Shown here: positions 32,406 to 41,488 of the stretch, one piece after another | Layout: each line of letters opens with the position of its first letter | How positions within the stretch are numbered: position 1 is the first letter of the stretch | Assembly: GCF_040675465.1 (NCBI RefSeq) | Contig: NZ_JBFAPA010000013.1 | Location: 248,001-312,000, forward strand | Length of the DNA: 64,000 nt | Direction: 5' to 3' | Source of the DNA: Kibdelosporangium sp040675465 | GTDB lineage: Bacteria > Actinomycetota > Actinomycetes > Mycobacteriales > Pseudonocardiaceae | Notes under the pieces: generated by a model | Database searches by the model: none | Seen by the model: the letters and a program-made list of their open reading frames with translations, nothing else | What the model was told of the DNA's origin: nothing | Program-made: the position numbers and the translations under genes

Positions 32406-32419
32406 AGCGATTGCTTGGT
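32406..32419. promoter_or_regulatory. Degenerate KstR2 operator between echA20 and SDR genes
   Basis: AGCGATTGCTTGGT keeps the right half (GCTTGGT) of the KstR2 consensus and loses two fixed bases in the left half. It lies 19 bp from the echA20 start and 40 bp from the divergent SDR start, where Mtb carries a KstR2 site. Confidence 0.55.
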
Positions 32420-32458
32420 ACGTTATCAGGGCTCGGTGGACATCACCAGGAGGAAAGG

Positions 32459-33205
32459 TTGGACCTGGGGCTGCGGGACTCGGTCGTACTGGTCACCGGT
32501 GGTGGGCGGGGCGTCGGCCTGGGCATCACCAAGGCGTTTCAGGCCGAGGGTGCGAAGGTCGTCATCTGTGCGCGGCACGAACCGGAAACGGACATCGGCG
32601 CCGAGTTCATCCAGTGTGACGTGCGGGACACCGAGCAGGTGGACGCGCTGATCGACGAGATCGCCGCCCGGCACGGCCGGCTGGACGTCGTGGTGAACAA
32701 CGCGGGCGGTTCGCCGCCGGTCGACGCCGCCACGGTGTCGCCGAGGTTTCACGCGGGCATCGTCGGGCTGAACCTGCTGGCGCCTTTGCTTGTCTCCCAA
32801 CGGGCGAACGCGGTGATGCAGAAGCAGGAGAGCGGCGGCTCGATCATCATGATCAGCAGCATCTGCGGCTCCCGCCCATCGCCCACCACAGCGGCCTACG
32901 CGGCGGCCAAGGCGGGCCTGAACAACCTCGCCGGTTCGCTGGCGGTGGAGTGGGCGCCGAAGGTGCGGGTGAACTCGCTCGGCGTGGGCATGGTGCTGAC
33001 CGACCGAGTGGGAATCCACAATCCCCACCTCGACGAGGTGGCCAAGACTGTCCCCTTGGGACGGTTGGCGCAACCGGAGGAGATCGGCTCGTGCGCGGTG
33101 TTCCTGGCCTCGCCGATGGCCTCGTACGTCAGCGGATCCACCTTGATCGTGCACGGCGGGGGTGAAGTGCCCGCCTACCTCAATGCAGGGAGGGAAGATG
33201 GGTGA
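32459..33205 (+). CDS. Short-chain dehydrogenase (Rv3549c-like)
   Basis: A 248-residue classical SDR. It has the cofactor loop TGGGRGVGLG, NNAGG, the catalytic Ser in MISSICGS, and Tyr/Lys in AYAAAKAG. TTG 32459 is chosen because AGGAGG lies directly upstream and no other start fits. It diverges from echA20 and is followed by a second SDR whose start lies within its last 8 bp. The pair matches Mtb Rv3549c-Rv3548c, both members of the KstR2 regulon. The substrates have not been fixed; a hydroxy- or ketoacyl-CoA from ring C/D breakdown is likely. Confidence 0.83.
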   Translation: MDLGLRDSVVLVTGGGRGVGLGITKAFQAEGAKVVICARHEPETDIGAEFIQCDVRDTEQVDALIDEIAARHGRLDVVVNNAGGSPPVDAATVSPRFHAGIVGLNLLAPLLVSQRANAVMQKQESGGSIIMISSICGSRPSPTTAAYAAAKAGLNNLAGSLAVEWAPKVRVNSLGVGMVLTDRVGIHNPHLDEVAKTVPLGRLAQPEEIGSCAVFLASPMASYVSGSTLIVHGGGEVPAYLNAGREDG

Positions 33206-34103
33206 CCTCTGCGCCGGGCGCGTCGTCATCGTCACCGGCGCGGCGCGTGGCCTCGGCCGTGCGCACGCGCTGGCTTTTGCCCGCGAGGGCGCTTCGGTCG
33301 TGGTGAACGACTACGGCGTTTCGCTCGACGGGACGGGTGCTTCTTCCGGGCCTGCCGCCGAGGTTGTCGCCGAGATCGAGTCGTTCGGCGGGTCTGCCGT
33401 GGCCTGCTTCTCCGACGTGGCTTCATGGGAGGGCGCCGCCGATTTGGTGTCCACCGCGGTGGAGGCATTTGGGCGCCTCGACGTGTTGGTCAACAACGCC
33501 GGGTTCCTGCGCGACCGGATGTTGGTGAACCTCAGCGAGGACGAGTGGGACGCCGTGATCCGCGTGCACCTCAAGGGGCACTTCGCCCCCATGCGCCACG
33601 CCGCCGCGTACTGGCGGGGCGTAACGAAGTCCGGCGGCACGGTGGACGCGAGGGTGATCAACACCAGTTCGGGCGCCGGGCTGCAGGGAAGTGTGGGGCA
33701 GGGCAACTACTCCGCGGCGAAGGCAGGCATCGCCGGCCTGACCCTCGTGGCAGCCGCCGAGTTCGCGCGCTACGGCGTGACCGTCAACGCCATCGCACCA
33801 GCGGCCCGAACCCGCATGACCGAAGGGGCGTTCGCGGAGACCATGGCGGCGCCGGCCGACGGGTTTGACACCATGGCGCCCGAGAACGTTTCGCCGCTTG
33901 TGGTGTGGCTGGGGAGCGTTGAGTCGCGGGAGGTCACCGGGCGGATGTTCGAAGTGGACGGTGGGCGGGTTTGCGTTTCGGACGGGTGGCGGCCGGGGCC
34001 CGTGCGGGACAAGGGGTCCCGGTGGGAACCGGCTGAGCTGGGTCCCGTCGTGAAGGACCTGCTGTCGCAGGCGGCGGAGCCGATGCCCGTCTACGGCGCT
34101 TAA
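33198..34103 (+). CDS. Short-chain dehydrogenase (Rv3548c-like, multifunctional-type)
   Basis: A 301-residue SDR of the type found at the N-terminus of peroxisomal multifunctional enzymes. It has the cofactor loop TGAARGLGRAHALAFAREG, followed by VVNDYGVSLDGTG, NNAGFLRDRMLVNLSEDEWD, the Ser in INTSSGAG, and NYSAAKAG. ATG 33198 follows AGGGAGGG. It overlaps the upstream SDR by 8 bp and is the last gene of its operon, converging on fadA5 after 53 bp. Homologues oxidise 3-hydroxyacyl-CoA. Based on position it belongs to ring C/D catabolism under KstR2, though a side-chain role cannot be excluded. Confidence 0.84.
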   Translation: MGDLCAGRVVIVTGAARGLGRAHALAFAREGASVVVNDYGVSLDGTGASSGPAAEVVAEIESFGGSAVACFSDVASWEGAADLVSTAVEAFGRLDVLVNNAGFLRDRMLVNLSEDEWDAVIRVHLKGHFAPMRHAAAYWRGVTKSGGTVDARVINTSSGAGLQGSVGQGNYSAAKAGIAGLTLVAAAEFARYGVTVNAIAPAARTRMTEGAFAETMAAPADGFDTMAPENVSPLVVWLGSVESREVTGRMFEVDGGRVCVSDGWRPGPVRDKGSRWEPAELGPVVKDLLSQAAEPMPVYGA

Positions 34104-34156
34104 CTGAGCGGTCCGAGTCTGTGGGTTGCGCGGGGTCAGTTGAGCGCGAGTCGGTG

Positions 34157-35275
34157 TTATAGGCGCTCGATGATTGTGGCCGTGGCTAGGGCTCCGCCTG
34201 CGCACATGGTGATGAGGGCGAAGGTGGCGTCGCGGCGTTCGAGTTCGTGCAGGGCGGTGGTGATCAGGCGGGCGCCGGTGCTGCCGACGGGGTGGCCGAG
34301 GGCGATGGCGCCGCCGTTGACGTTGACGCGGTCGATTTCGGGGTTGTGCACGCTGATCCAGGACAGGACGACGGAGGCGAACGCCTCGTTGACCTCGAAC
34401 AGGTCGAGGTCGCCGATCTTCATGCCGCTGCGGTCGAGGACGCGTTGGGTTGCCTGCACCGGGCCGTCGAGGTGGTAGTACGGCTCCGCGCCTACCAGGC
34501 ATTGGGCGACTATGCGAGCACGTGCTCGCAAGCCCAGTACGTGGGCGCGGTCCTCGTCCATCAACATCACCGCGGCGGCGCCGTCGGAGATCTGCGAGGA
34601 CGTACCCGCGGTGTGAACTCCTTCTTCCATAACGGGTTTGAGCGCGGACAGGCCTTCCAGCGTGGTGTCGCGGAGGCCCTGGTCGCGGGTGACGCCCGCC
34701 ACCGACACCACTTGGGTGTCGAAGTGGCCGTTTTCCCAGGCGTGTTTGGCTTTGGCCTGGGACAGGACGCCGAACTCGTCGACCATCGTGCGGGTCAGGC
34801 CGCGGCGGGTCGCGATGCGTTCGGCGGCCATGTACTGGTTCGGCAGGTCGATGTCCCACGATGCGGGTCGCGGGCTGCCCGCGTCCGTGCCTCTGTTGGC
34901 GCCCAAGGGAACGCGGCTCATCGCCTCGACGCCGCAGCCGATCCCGACGTCGATCGCACCGGCGCTGATCAGTCCCGCGATGAGGTGGATCGACTGTTGC
35001 GCCGAGCCGCACTGGCAGTCCACCGTCATGCACCCGGTGCTCTCTGGCAGCCCCGCGTGCAACCAACCCGTGCGGGTGATGTTGTTCGACTGCTCACCCG
35101 CTTGGGTGACGCAGCCGCCGGCGACCTGTTCGACCAGATGGGGGTCTATGCCGGACCGCTCCACCACGGCACGCTGGGCCGCGCCGAGCAGTTCCGCCGC
35201 ATGTAGACCGGACAGCCAGCCGCCACGCTTGCCGATCGGGGTCCGTACCGCTTCCACAATCACCGGTCTGGGCAC
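34157..35275 (-). CDS. fadA5: Steroid thiolase FadA5
   Basis: A 372-residue thiolase with the nucleophilic Cys in VDCQCGSAQQS, the His in VNEAFASVVL, and NGGAIALGHPVGSTG. The second Cys is in ITMCAGGALA. FadA5 of Mtb thiolyses the 3-ketoacyl-CoA side chain of cholesterol, releasing acetyl- or propionyl-CoA. It diverges from cyp125 exactly as Rv3546 does from Rv3545c, with one KstR-like box near each start. The GTG start at 35275 has GGAGGAG five bases upstream. Confidence 0.9.
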   Translation of the reverse strand: MPRPVIVEAVRTPIGKRGGWLSGLHAAELLGAAQRAVVERSGIDPHLVEQVAGGCVTQAGEQSNNITRTGWLHAGLPESTGCMTVDCQCGSAQQSIHLIAGLISAGAIDVGIGCGVEAMSRVPLGANRGTDAGSPRPASWDIDLPNQYMAAERIATRRGLTRTMVDEFGVLSQAKAKHAWENGHFDTQVVSVAGVTRDQGLRDTTLEGLSALKPVMEEGVHTAGTSSQISDGAAAVMLMDEDRAHVLGLRARARIVAQCLVGAEPYYHLDGPVQATQRVLDRSGMKIGDLDLFEVNEAFASVVLSWISVHNPEIDRVNVNGGAIALGHPVGSTGARLITTALHELERRDATFALITMCAGGALATATIIERL

Positions 35276-35311
35276 ACGATGCTCCTCCCGCGCAAGACGA
35301 TGATCAAAAAA

Positions 35312-35325
35312 TAGAACATGTTCTT
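35312..35325. promoter_or_regulatory. KstR operator, fadA5 side
   Basis: TAGAACATGTTCTT agrees with TnnAACnnGTTnnA except for the last base. It lies 37 bp upstream of the fadA5 start. Confidence 0.75.
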
Positions 35326-35392
35326 GTATCGGGCAAGCTTAAAGTCGCGCCAGGTCTTCCGTTCAGTTAACACTGTATGCTTGAATCGCCTG

Positions 35393-35406
35393 TAGAACGT
35401 GTTCCA
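35393..35406. promoter_or_regulatory. KstR operator, cyp125 side
   Basis: TAGAACGTGTTCCA matches TnnAACnnGTTnnA at every fixed base. It lies 32 bp upstream of the cyp125 start. Confidence 0.82.
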
Positions 35407-35437
35407 CAAGGTCGTGGGGGCAACGTAGGAGGCAACT

Positions 35438-36661
35438 GTGGCCCAGCCCAGGATCCCCGAAGGCTTCGACTTCACCGACCCGGACGTGTACGCCACCAGA
35501 CTGCCGCTCGAGGAGTTCGCCGAACTGCGCCGTTCCGCGCCCGTGTGGTGGAACGCGACGCCGAAACGGGACTGTGGGTTCGACGACGACGGCTACTGGG
35601 TGGTCACGCGGCACCAGGACGTCAAGGAGGTCTCCCGGAACTCGGAGGTGTTCTCCAGCCGGGAGAACACGGCGATCATCCGGTTCGGCCCGGACATCAC
35701 CCGGGAGAAGATCGAGGCACAGCGGCTGATCATGCTCAACATGGATCCGCCGCAGCACACCAAGGTGCGCGCCATCATCGCGCGGGGCTTCACCCCGCGT
35801 GCCATCAACAGTCTCCGCGACGCGCTGGCCGACCGCGCCGAACGGATCGTGAAGACCGCGGCGACCGAGGGGACCGGCGACTTCGTCACGGATGTCGCCT
35901 GTGAACTGCCCCTGCAGGCGATCGCCGAACTGCTGGGCGTGCCGCAGGACGACCGGCACAAGCTGTTCGACTGGTCGAACCGGATGATCTCGTACGACGA
36001 TCCCGAGGCGTCCCAACCGGAGCTGGCGTCCGCCGAGCTGCTCGGCTACGCCTGGCACATGGCCGAGGACCGCAAACGCTGCCCGGCGCACGACATCGTG
36101 ACCACGCTGGTGAACGCGAACATCGACGGCGAGGACCTGACCTCCGAGGAGTTCGGCTTCTTCGTGCTCCTGCTCGCGGTGGCGGGCAACGAGACCACGC
36201 GCAACGCGATCACCCATGGCATGCACGCGTTCCTGCAGCACCCCGAGCAGTGGGAACGGTTCAAGGCCGAACGCCCGCAGACCGCGGCCGACGAGATCGT
36301 CCGGTGGTCGACACCGGTCATGGTGTTCCAGCGGACCGCGCTCAAGGACACCGAACTGGCGGGCGTGGAGATCAAGCAGGGCCAACGAGTCGGGATGTAC
36401 TACAGCTCGGCGAACTTCGACCCGACCGTCTTCGACCGGCCGGAGCAGTTCGACATCGGCCGGGATCCCAACCCCCACCTGGGTTTCGGCGGTACCGGCG
36501 CGCACTACTGCATCGGCGCCAACCTCGCCCGCCTGGAGATCGACCTGATCTTCAACGCCATCGCCGACCACATGCCCAACATCGCCGAAGCCGTGAGCCC
36601 GCAACGACTCCGCTCGGGCTGGCTGAACGGGATCAAGTCATACCAGGTCACGTACTCGTAG
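35438..36661 (+). CDS. cyp125: Steroid C26 monooxygenase CYP125
   Basis: A 407-residue soluble P450. The oxygen-binding I-helix reads AVAGNETTRN, the ExxR motif is EIVR, and the haem loop is FGGTGAHYCIGANLAR with its Cys. N-terminal PEGFDFTDPDVYATRLPLEEF and SRENTAIIRFGPD are typical of CYP125. The enzyme hydroxylates and then oxidises the terminal C26/27 methyl of cholesterol or cholestenone to the acid, which starts side-chain degradation. GTG 35438 follows AGGAGG. In Mtb the igr operon follows; here a strong terminator comes 9 bp after the stop, so the gene is transcribed alone. Confidence 0.93.
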   Translation: MAQPRIPEGFDFTDPDVYATRLPLEEFAELRRSAPVWWNATPKRDCGFDDDGYWVVTRHQDVKEVSRNSEVFSSRENTAIIRFGPDITREKIEAQRLIMLNMDPPQHTKVRAIIARGFTPRAINSLRDALADRAERIVKTAATEGTGDFVTDVACELPLQAIAELLGVPQDDRHKLFDWSNRMISYDDPEASQPELASAELLGYAWHMAEDRKRCPAHDIVTTLVNANIDGEDLTSEEFGFFVLLLAVAGNETTRNAITHGMHAFLQHPEQWERFKAERPQTAADEIVRWSTPVMVFQRTALKDTELAGVEIKQGQRVGMYYSSANFDPTVFDRPEQFDIGRDPNPHLGFGGTGAHYCIGANLARLEIDLIFNAIADHMPNIAEAVSPQRLRSGWLNGIKSYQVTYS

Positions 36662-36669
36662 CCCGGCCA

Positions 36670-36710
36670 GAAGAGAACCCCGGCAGCGCCGCGCTGCCGG
36701 GGTTCTCTTC
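36670..36710. terminator. Strong bidirectional terminator between cyp125 and ltp3
   Basis: A perfect 19-bp stem (36670-36688 with 36692-36710) closes on a 3-base loop. Its ends GAAGAGAACC and GGTTCTCTTC give A- and T-rich flanks in both directions. It separates two convergent operons. Confidence 0.9.
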
Positions 36711-36717
36711 GTTGGGG

Positions 36718-37871
<1,154 letters not shown>

Positions 37872-37872
<1 letters not shown>

Positions 37873-38924
37873 CAGTCGCGTCCCTCCATCACGCACACCA
37901 GGTTCTGTTGCAGCGCGGGCCCGCTCGTAGCGTGCGCCAGCGCGCTATCGGCGTTGCCGTCCCAGACCTGCCGGGCGGCCTCACCGATCCGGATCAGTCC
38001 CGCCGCGAACATCGGGTTCCCGCACAGCGGCCCGCCGGACGGGTTGATCCGGGTTCCGTTCAGCGAAAGCTCCTTGCGCAACAGAAGTTCCTGGTGCGTG
38101 AAGGGAGCGTGCAGCTCGGCAACATCCACATGGGAGAACCCCGCGTCACGCGCGGCGGCCACTGTGGACGGTGACTTGGTCAGGTCGCGCCCGCCGAGGT
38201 TGGCGGAGTCGATCCGGTGCGCGATCCCGGTGATCCACGCCGGCCGGGACCGCAGCTCCCGCGCCCGATCTCCGGCCGCGAGGATGATCGCCGCGGCGCC
38301 ATCGGTGATCGGCGCACAGTCGTGTTTCCGCAACGGGTTGGCGATGTAGGGCTGTTGCAGCAAGGACTCCGCCGAGTCCGAGCCTTTGAGCTGTGCCAGG
38401 GGGTTGTCCAGAGCATCGGTCCGGCTCCGGACGGCGACCGCGGCCATCTCCTCCTCGGTCCAGGCCCCCTGGTCCAGCCCGGCGCGGGCCTGCAAACCCG
38501 CGATGCCCAACGAGTCCGGCCACAGTGGACCGACGGTGTACGGGTCCAGCTGCATGGTCATCACCCGGCGCAGCTTGCCCGCCGAGGACTTGCCGAAGCC
38601 GTACACCAGCGCGGTGTCCACCTCGCCGGTCTGGATCTTGACCCATGCCTCGTACAGCGCCCAGGCCGCGTCCGACTCCACGTGTGACTCGTTGATCGGC
38701 GGGAACGCGCCGATCGCGTCGACCGCCGCGATGAACGAGAACGCCCGCCCGGCAACGTAGTCCGACGAGCCCGAGCACCAGAACCCGATGTCACCCTTCG
38801 ACAGTCCCACGCTGTCGAACACCTCGCGGAACACCGGCACCAGCATCTCGACACCGTTGGTGGTGCCGTGTGTCTGCCGGACCGCTGGGGCCTGGGCGAA
38901 TCCTACGACCGCTACGTCTCTCAC
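37872..38924 (-). CDS. ltp4: Thiolase-like lipid-transfer protein Ltp4
   Basis: A 350-residue thiolase-fold protein close to Mtb Rv3522. It has VVGFAQAPAVRQTHGTTNGV, IGFWCSGSSDYVAGRAF, INESHVESDAAWALYEA, DALVYGFGKSS-like and AELHAPFTHQELLL. The site of the thiolase Cys reads ESHVESDAA, so the nucleophile is missing as in Ltp3. Ltp4 is reported as essential, with Ltp3, for degrading phytosterol side chains with a C24 alkyl branch. A heteromeric complex with Ltp3 and the double-DUF35 protein, acting as a retro-aldolase, is the likeliest role but is inferred. It sits 10 bp after the DUF35 gene and 1 bp into the ltp3 start. Confidence 0.9.
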
Positions 38925-38934
38925 CGGGGTGTCC

Positions 38935-39888
38935 TCACAGGTGCTGGGAGTAGGTCTCGAATGCCGCGTCCGGCTCGCCGGAAGGCTCGAAATGGTCGAT
39001 GTTCTCCAGGGACGTGGTCCACTGGTCGCGCGGCCGCCAGTGCGCCTTCACCCGCATGCCCATCCGCACCTCGCTGGCGTCGCAGCCGAGGACCAGGTGC
39101 TGGAACGCGATGTCGGCGCCGTCGAGCAGGATGTACGCGGCCACGTAGGGCGGAGTGAGCCGCTGGCCGAAGAACGGGACGTTCACGATGCAGAAAGTCG
39201 TTACCGTGCCCCGGTCCGGCAGTTCGATCTCGTCCACTGTGGGCACACCGTCGGTCGGGCACGAGCCGCGCGGCGGGATGTAGACCTTCTGGCAGGCCGG
39301 GCAACGCTGGCCGAGCAGCCGGCCCTCGGCCAGGCCGCGCAGGTACTTGCTCTCCTCCGGCGACGCCGAGTGCATGTAGTTCAGCCGCACTGGCGTGATG
39401 GCCATGCTGATCGGCTCAGCGACTGGTTCGCCTTGCGCCGCGGGGTCTTCCCCGGCCTCACCGGGCTCGAAGCACGCGATGTCGTGGATGCTGCCGACCG
39501 GTTCCGCGGCCCACCTGACCCGTACGCGCATCCCGGTCGACATGTCGTCCGGCGAAGCCACGTCAACGGCGTGCAGCAGCGCGGTGTCGGCGCCGTCGAG
39601 CTTGATCAACGCCCACGCGAACGGCCGGTTCAGCGGCTGGCCCTCGTCCGGCTCGGACACCCACGACCACGTCGTGACCGTGCCCGCGGTGGACACCGGA
39701 ACCCACTCGGTCAGGCGTCGCGCGGTGACCGGGTCGAACTCGACCGGCGGGACGTGCACGCGGCCGTCCGTGCCGCGGATGCCCTCGATCCGGCGCTCGC
39801 GCAGGCCGGTCATGAACCTGCCCAGGACCGGGCCGAGCGAGCGGGTGTAGTCGAACGCGAGGTTGAGGGGTGCGCTGAGCGACGTCAC
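38935..39888 (-). CDS. Double DUF35/OB-fold protein partnering Ltp3/Ltp4 (Rv3521-like)
   Basis: A 317-residue protein made of two DUF35-type OB-fold units. The first is about residues 50-145 (PVSTAGTVTTWSWVSEP) and lacks a zinc ribbon. The second is about 170-300 (AEGRLLGQRCPACQKVYIPP, SCPTDGVP) and has one. The ribbon has CxxC and a third Cys, but the fourth position is Asp (CPTD). DUF35 proteins such as ChsH2 bind thiolase-like Ltp2 and bring the acyl-CoA to its active site, so this should be the common partner of Ltp3 and Ltp4. GTG 39888 is chosen, because the earlier ATG at 39912 would begin inside the KstR box. It is the first gene of its operon. Confidence 0.82.
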   Translation of the reverse strand: MTSLSAPLNLAFDYTRSLGPVLGRFMTGLRERRIEGIRGTDGRVHVPPVEFDPVTARRLTEWVPVSTAGTVTTWSWVSEPDEGQPLNRPFAWALIKLDGADTALLHAVDVASPDDMSTGMRVRVRWAAEPVGSIHDIACFEPGEAGEDPAAQGEPVAEPISMAITPVRLNYMHSASPEESKYLRGLAEGRLLGQRCPACQKVYIPPRGSCPTDGVPTVDEIELPDRGTVTTFCIVNVPFFGQRLTPPYVAAYILLDGADIAFQHLVLGCDASEVRMGMRVKAHWRPRDQWTTSLENIDHFEPSGEPDAAFETYSQHL

Positions 39889-39896
39889 AAGGTGAG

Positions 39897-39910
39897 TGAA
39901 ACATGTTCTC
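39897..39910. promoter_or_regulatory. KstR-like operator, DUF35-ltp4-ltp3 operon
   Basis: TGAAACATGTTCTC agrees with TnnAACnnGTTnnA except for the last base. It lies 9 bp before the chosen start of the DUF35 gene, which suggests a very short or absent leader. Confidence 0.7.
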
Positions 39911-39952
39911 ATCTGACCGGCAACTGGGCGTGCTCAGGTGTTGTCTTCGACC

Positions 39953-39966
39953 GGTAACACGTTCTA
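39953..39966. promoter_or_regulatory. KstR-like operator upstream of the acyl-CoA ligase gene
   Basis: GGTAACACGTTCTA differs from TnnAACnnGTTnnA only at its first base. It lies 11 bp before the ATG at 39977. Confidence 0.72.
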
Positions 39967-39976
39967 GTTTGAGGGT

Positions 39977-41488
39977 ATGACCGCGATAGGGCTGTGGGGC
40001 ATCGCCGACGAGCTGCCCGACCATCCGGCAGTGATCGACCCGGACGGCGGGGTGGTGACCTACCGGGAGCTGGCCGATCGGGCGAACCGGTACGGCCGCG
40101 GCTTGCAGGAGCTGGGGCTCCAGACGGGCGACACGGTCGTCATGCTGCTGCCCAACTCGGCGGACCTGGTCGCGCTCTACTTCGCCGTGCTGCAGACCGG
40201 GCTGTACGTGGTGCCGGTGAACTGGCACCTGGTCGGGCCCGAGATCGCCTACATCATCGAGGACAGCGGCGCCAAGGCCTTCATCGCGCACGAACGGTTC
40301 GCGACGGCGGCTGGCGAGGCTGGGAAATCCGTCACCGCCAGGTTCGCGATCGGTGACATCGACGGCTTCCGCCCGCTGTCCGAACTGGGCAGTTCGGCCG
40401 AGCGGCCGGAGCAGCGGACGGCCGGGGCGCCGATGGTCTACACCTCGGGGACCACCGGACGGCCCAAGGGTGTGCGGCGCCCGCTGACCGGCAGCGACCC
40501 GGACGAAGTGCCGGCGGCGTCGACCTGGTTCTTCGGGATCTTCGGGCTCAAGCCGTTCGACGACCACGTGCACATCTGCGGTTCCCCGCTATACCACACG
40601 GCGGTCCTGAACTTCGTGGGCATTTCCATCCAAATGGGACACACCGTCGTGCTGATGGAGCGGTGGGACCCGGAGGAGATGCTCAAGCTGATCGAGCGGC
40701 ACAAGGTGACGCACAGCCACATGGTGCCGACCCAGTTCCACCGCCTGCTGGCGTTGCCGGAAGAGACGCGCAACTCCTACGACGTGTCCTCCTTGCGCAC
40801 CATGATCCACGGCGCCGCTCCCTGTCCACTTGAGACGAAGCGGCGGATGCTGGACTGGTGGGGCCCGGTCGTCGTCGAGTACTACGCGGCCACCGAAGGC
40901 GGCGGGACCTCCATCGGCGCCGAGGAATGGCTGCGCAAACCGGGTTCGGTCGGCAAGGCCTGGCCCGGCTCGGTGGTCAAGGTCCTCGACGACAAGGGGG
41001 AGGAGCTGCCGCCCGGCGAACCCGGCCTGGTGTACATGCGGATGGGCGCGTCCTCCTTCGAGTACCACAAGGACAAGGAGAAGACCCTCGCCGCGCGGGT
41101 CGGCGACCTGTTCACCCTGGGCGACATCGGGTATCTCGACGAGGACGGGTACCTGTACCTGCGCGACCGGAAGAGCGACATGATCATCTCCGGTGGCGTG
41201 AACATCTACCCGGCCGAGATCGAGGGCGAACTGGCGGTGCACCCCAAGGTCGCGGACATCGCGGTGTTCGGCATTCCGCACCCCGACTGGGGCGAGGAGA
41301 TCAAGGCCGTCGTCCAGCCGGCAGAGGGTGTCGAACCGAGCGACGAGCTGACCGAGGAACTCCTGGCCTACGCCCAGGAACGCCTGGCCAAGTTCAAGCT
41401 GCCCAAGTCCATCGACTACATGGACGAGCTGCCCCGCGACCCCAACGGCAAGCTGTACAAGCGAAAGCTGCGAGAAGCCTATGTGTGA
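39977..41488 (+). CDS. Steroid-cluster acyl-CoA synthetase (ANL family)
   Basis: A 503-residue adenylating ligase. The P-loop is VYTSGTTGRPKGVRRP, the acyl pocket YYAATEGGGTSIG, the hinge DRKSDMIISGGVNIYPAEIE, and the catalytic Lys is in DPNGKLYKRKL. It is not FadD17 or FadD19, since the N-terminal and pocket sequences differ; it resembles the general medium-chain and cyclic-acid ligases. A KstR box 11 bp upstream and divergence from the ltp operon tie it to sterol side-chain degradation. The substrate may be a shortened or branched side-chain acid. Its stop overlaps the convergent XRE regulator by 10 bp. Confidence 0.87.
   Translation: MTAIGLWGIADELPDHPAVIDPDGGVVTYRELADRANRYGRGLQELGLQTGDTVVMLLPNSADLVALYFAVLQTGLYVVPVNWHLVGPEIAYIIEDSGAKAFIAHERFATAAGEAGKSVTARFAIGDIDGFRPLSELGSSAERPEQRTAGAPMVYTSGTTGRPKGVRRPLTGSDPDEVPAASTWFFGIFGLKPFDDHVHICGSPLYHTAVLNFVGISIQMGHTVVLMERWDPEEMLKLIERHKVTHSHMVPTQFHRLLALPEETRNSYDVSSLRTMIHGAAPCPLETKRRMLDWWGPVVVEYYAATEGGGTSIGAEEWLRKPGSVGKAWPGSVVKVLDDKGEELPPGEPGLVYMRMGASSFEYHKDKEKTLAARVGDLFTLGDIGYLDEDGYLYLRDRKSDMIISGGVNIYPAEIEGELAVHPKVADIAVFGIPHPDWGEEIKAVVQPAEGVEPSDELTEELLAYAQERLAKFKLPKSIDYMDELPRDPNGKLYKRKLREAYV

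Noticed and set aside
39889..39912. ATG 39912 as start of the DUF35 gene
   Set aside because: It would place the KstR box within the coding sequence; the GTG at 39888 keeps the box upstream and matches the conserved part of the protein.
39977..41488. Assignment of this ligase as FadD17
   Set aside because: Its N-terminus and acyl-pocket motifs differ from FadD17 as I know it, so only a family-level name is given.
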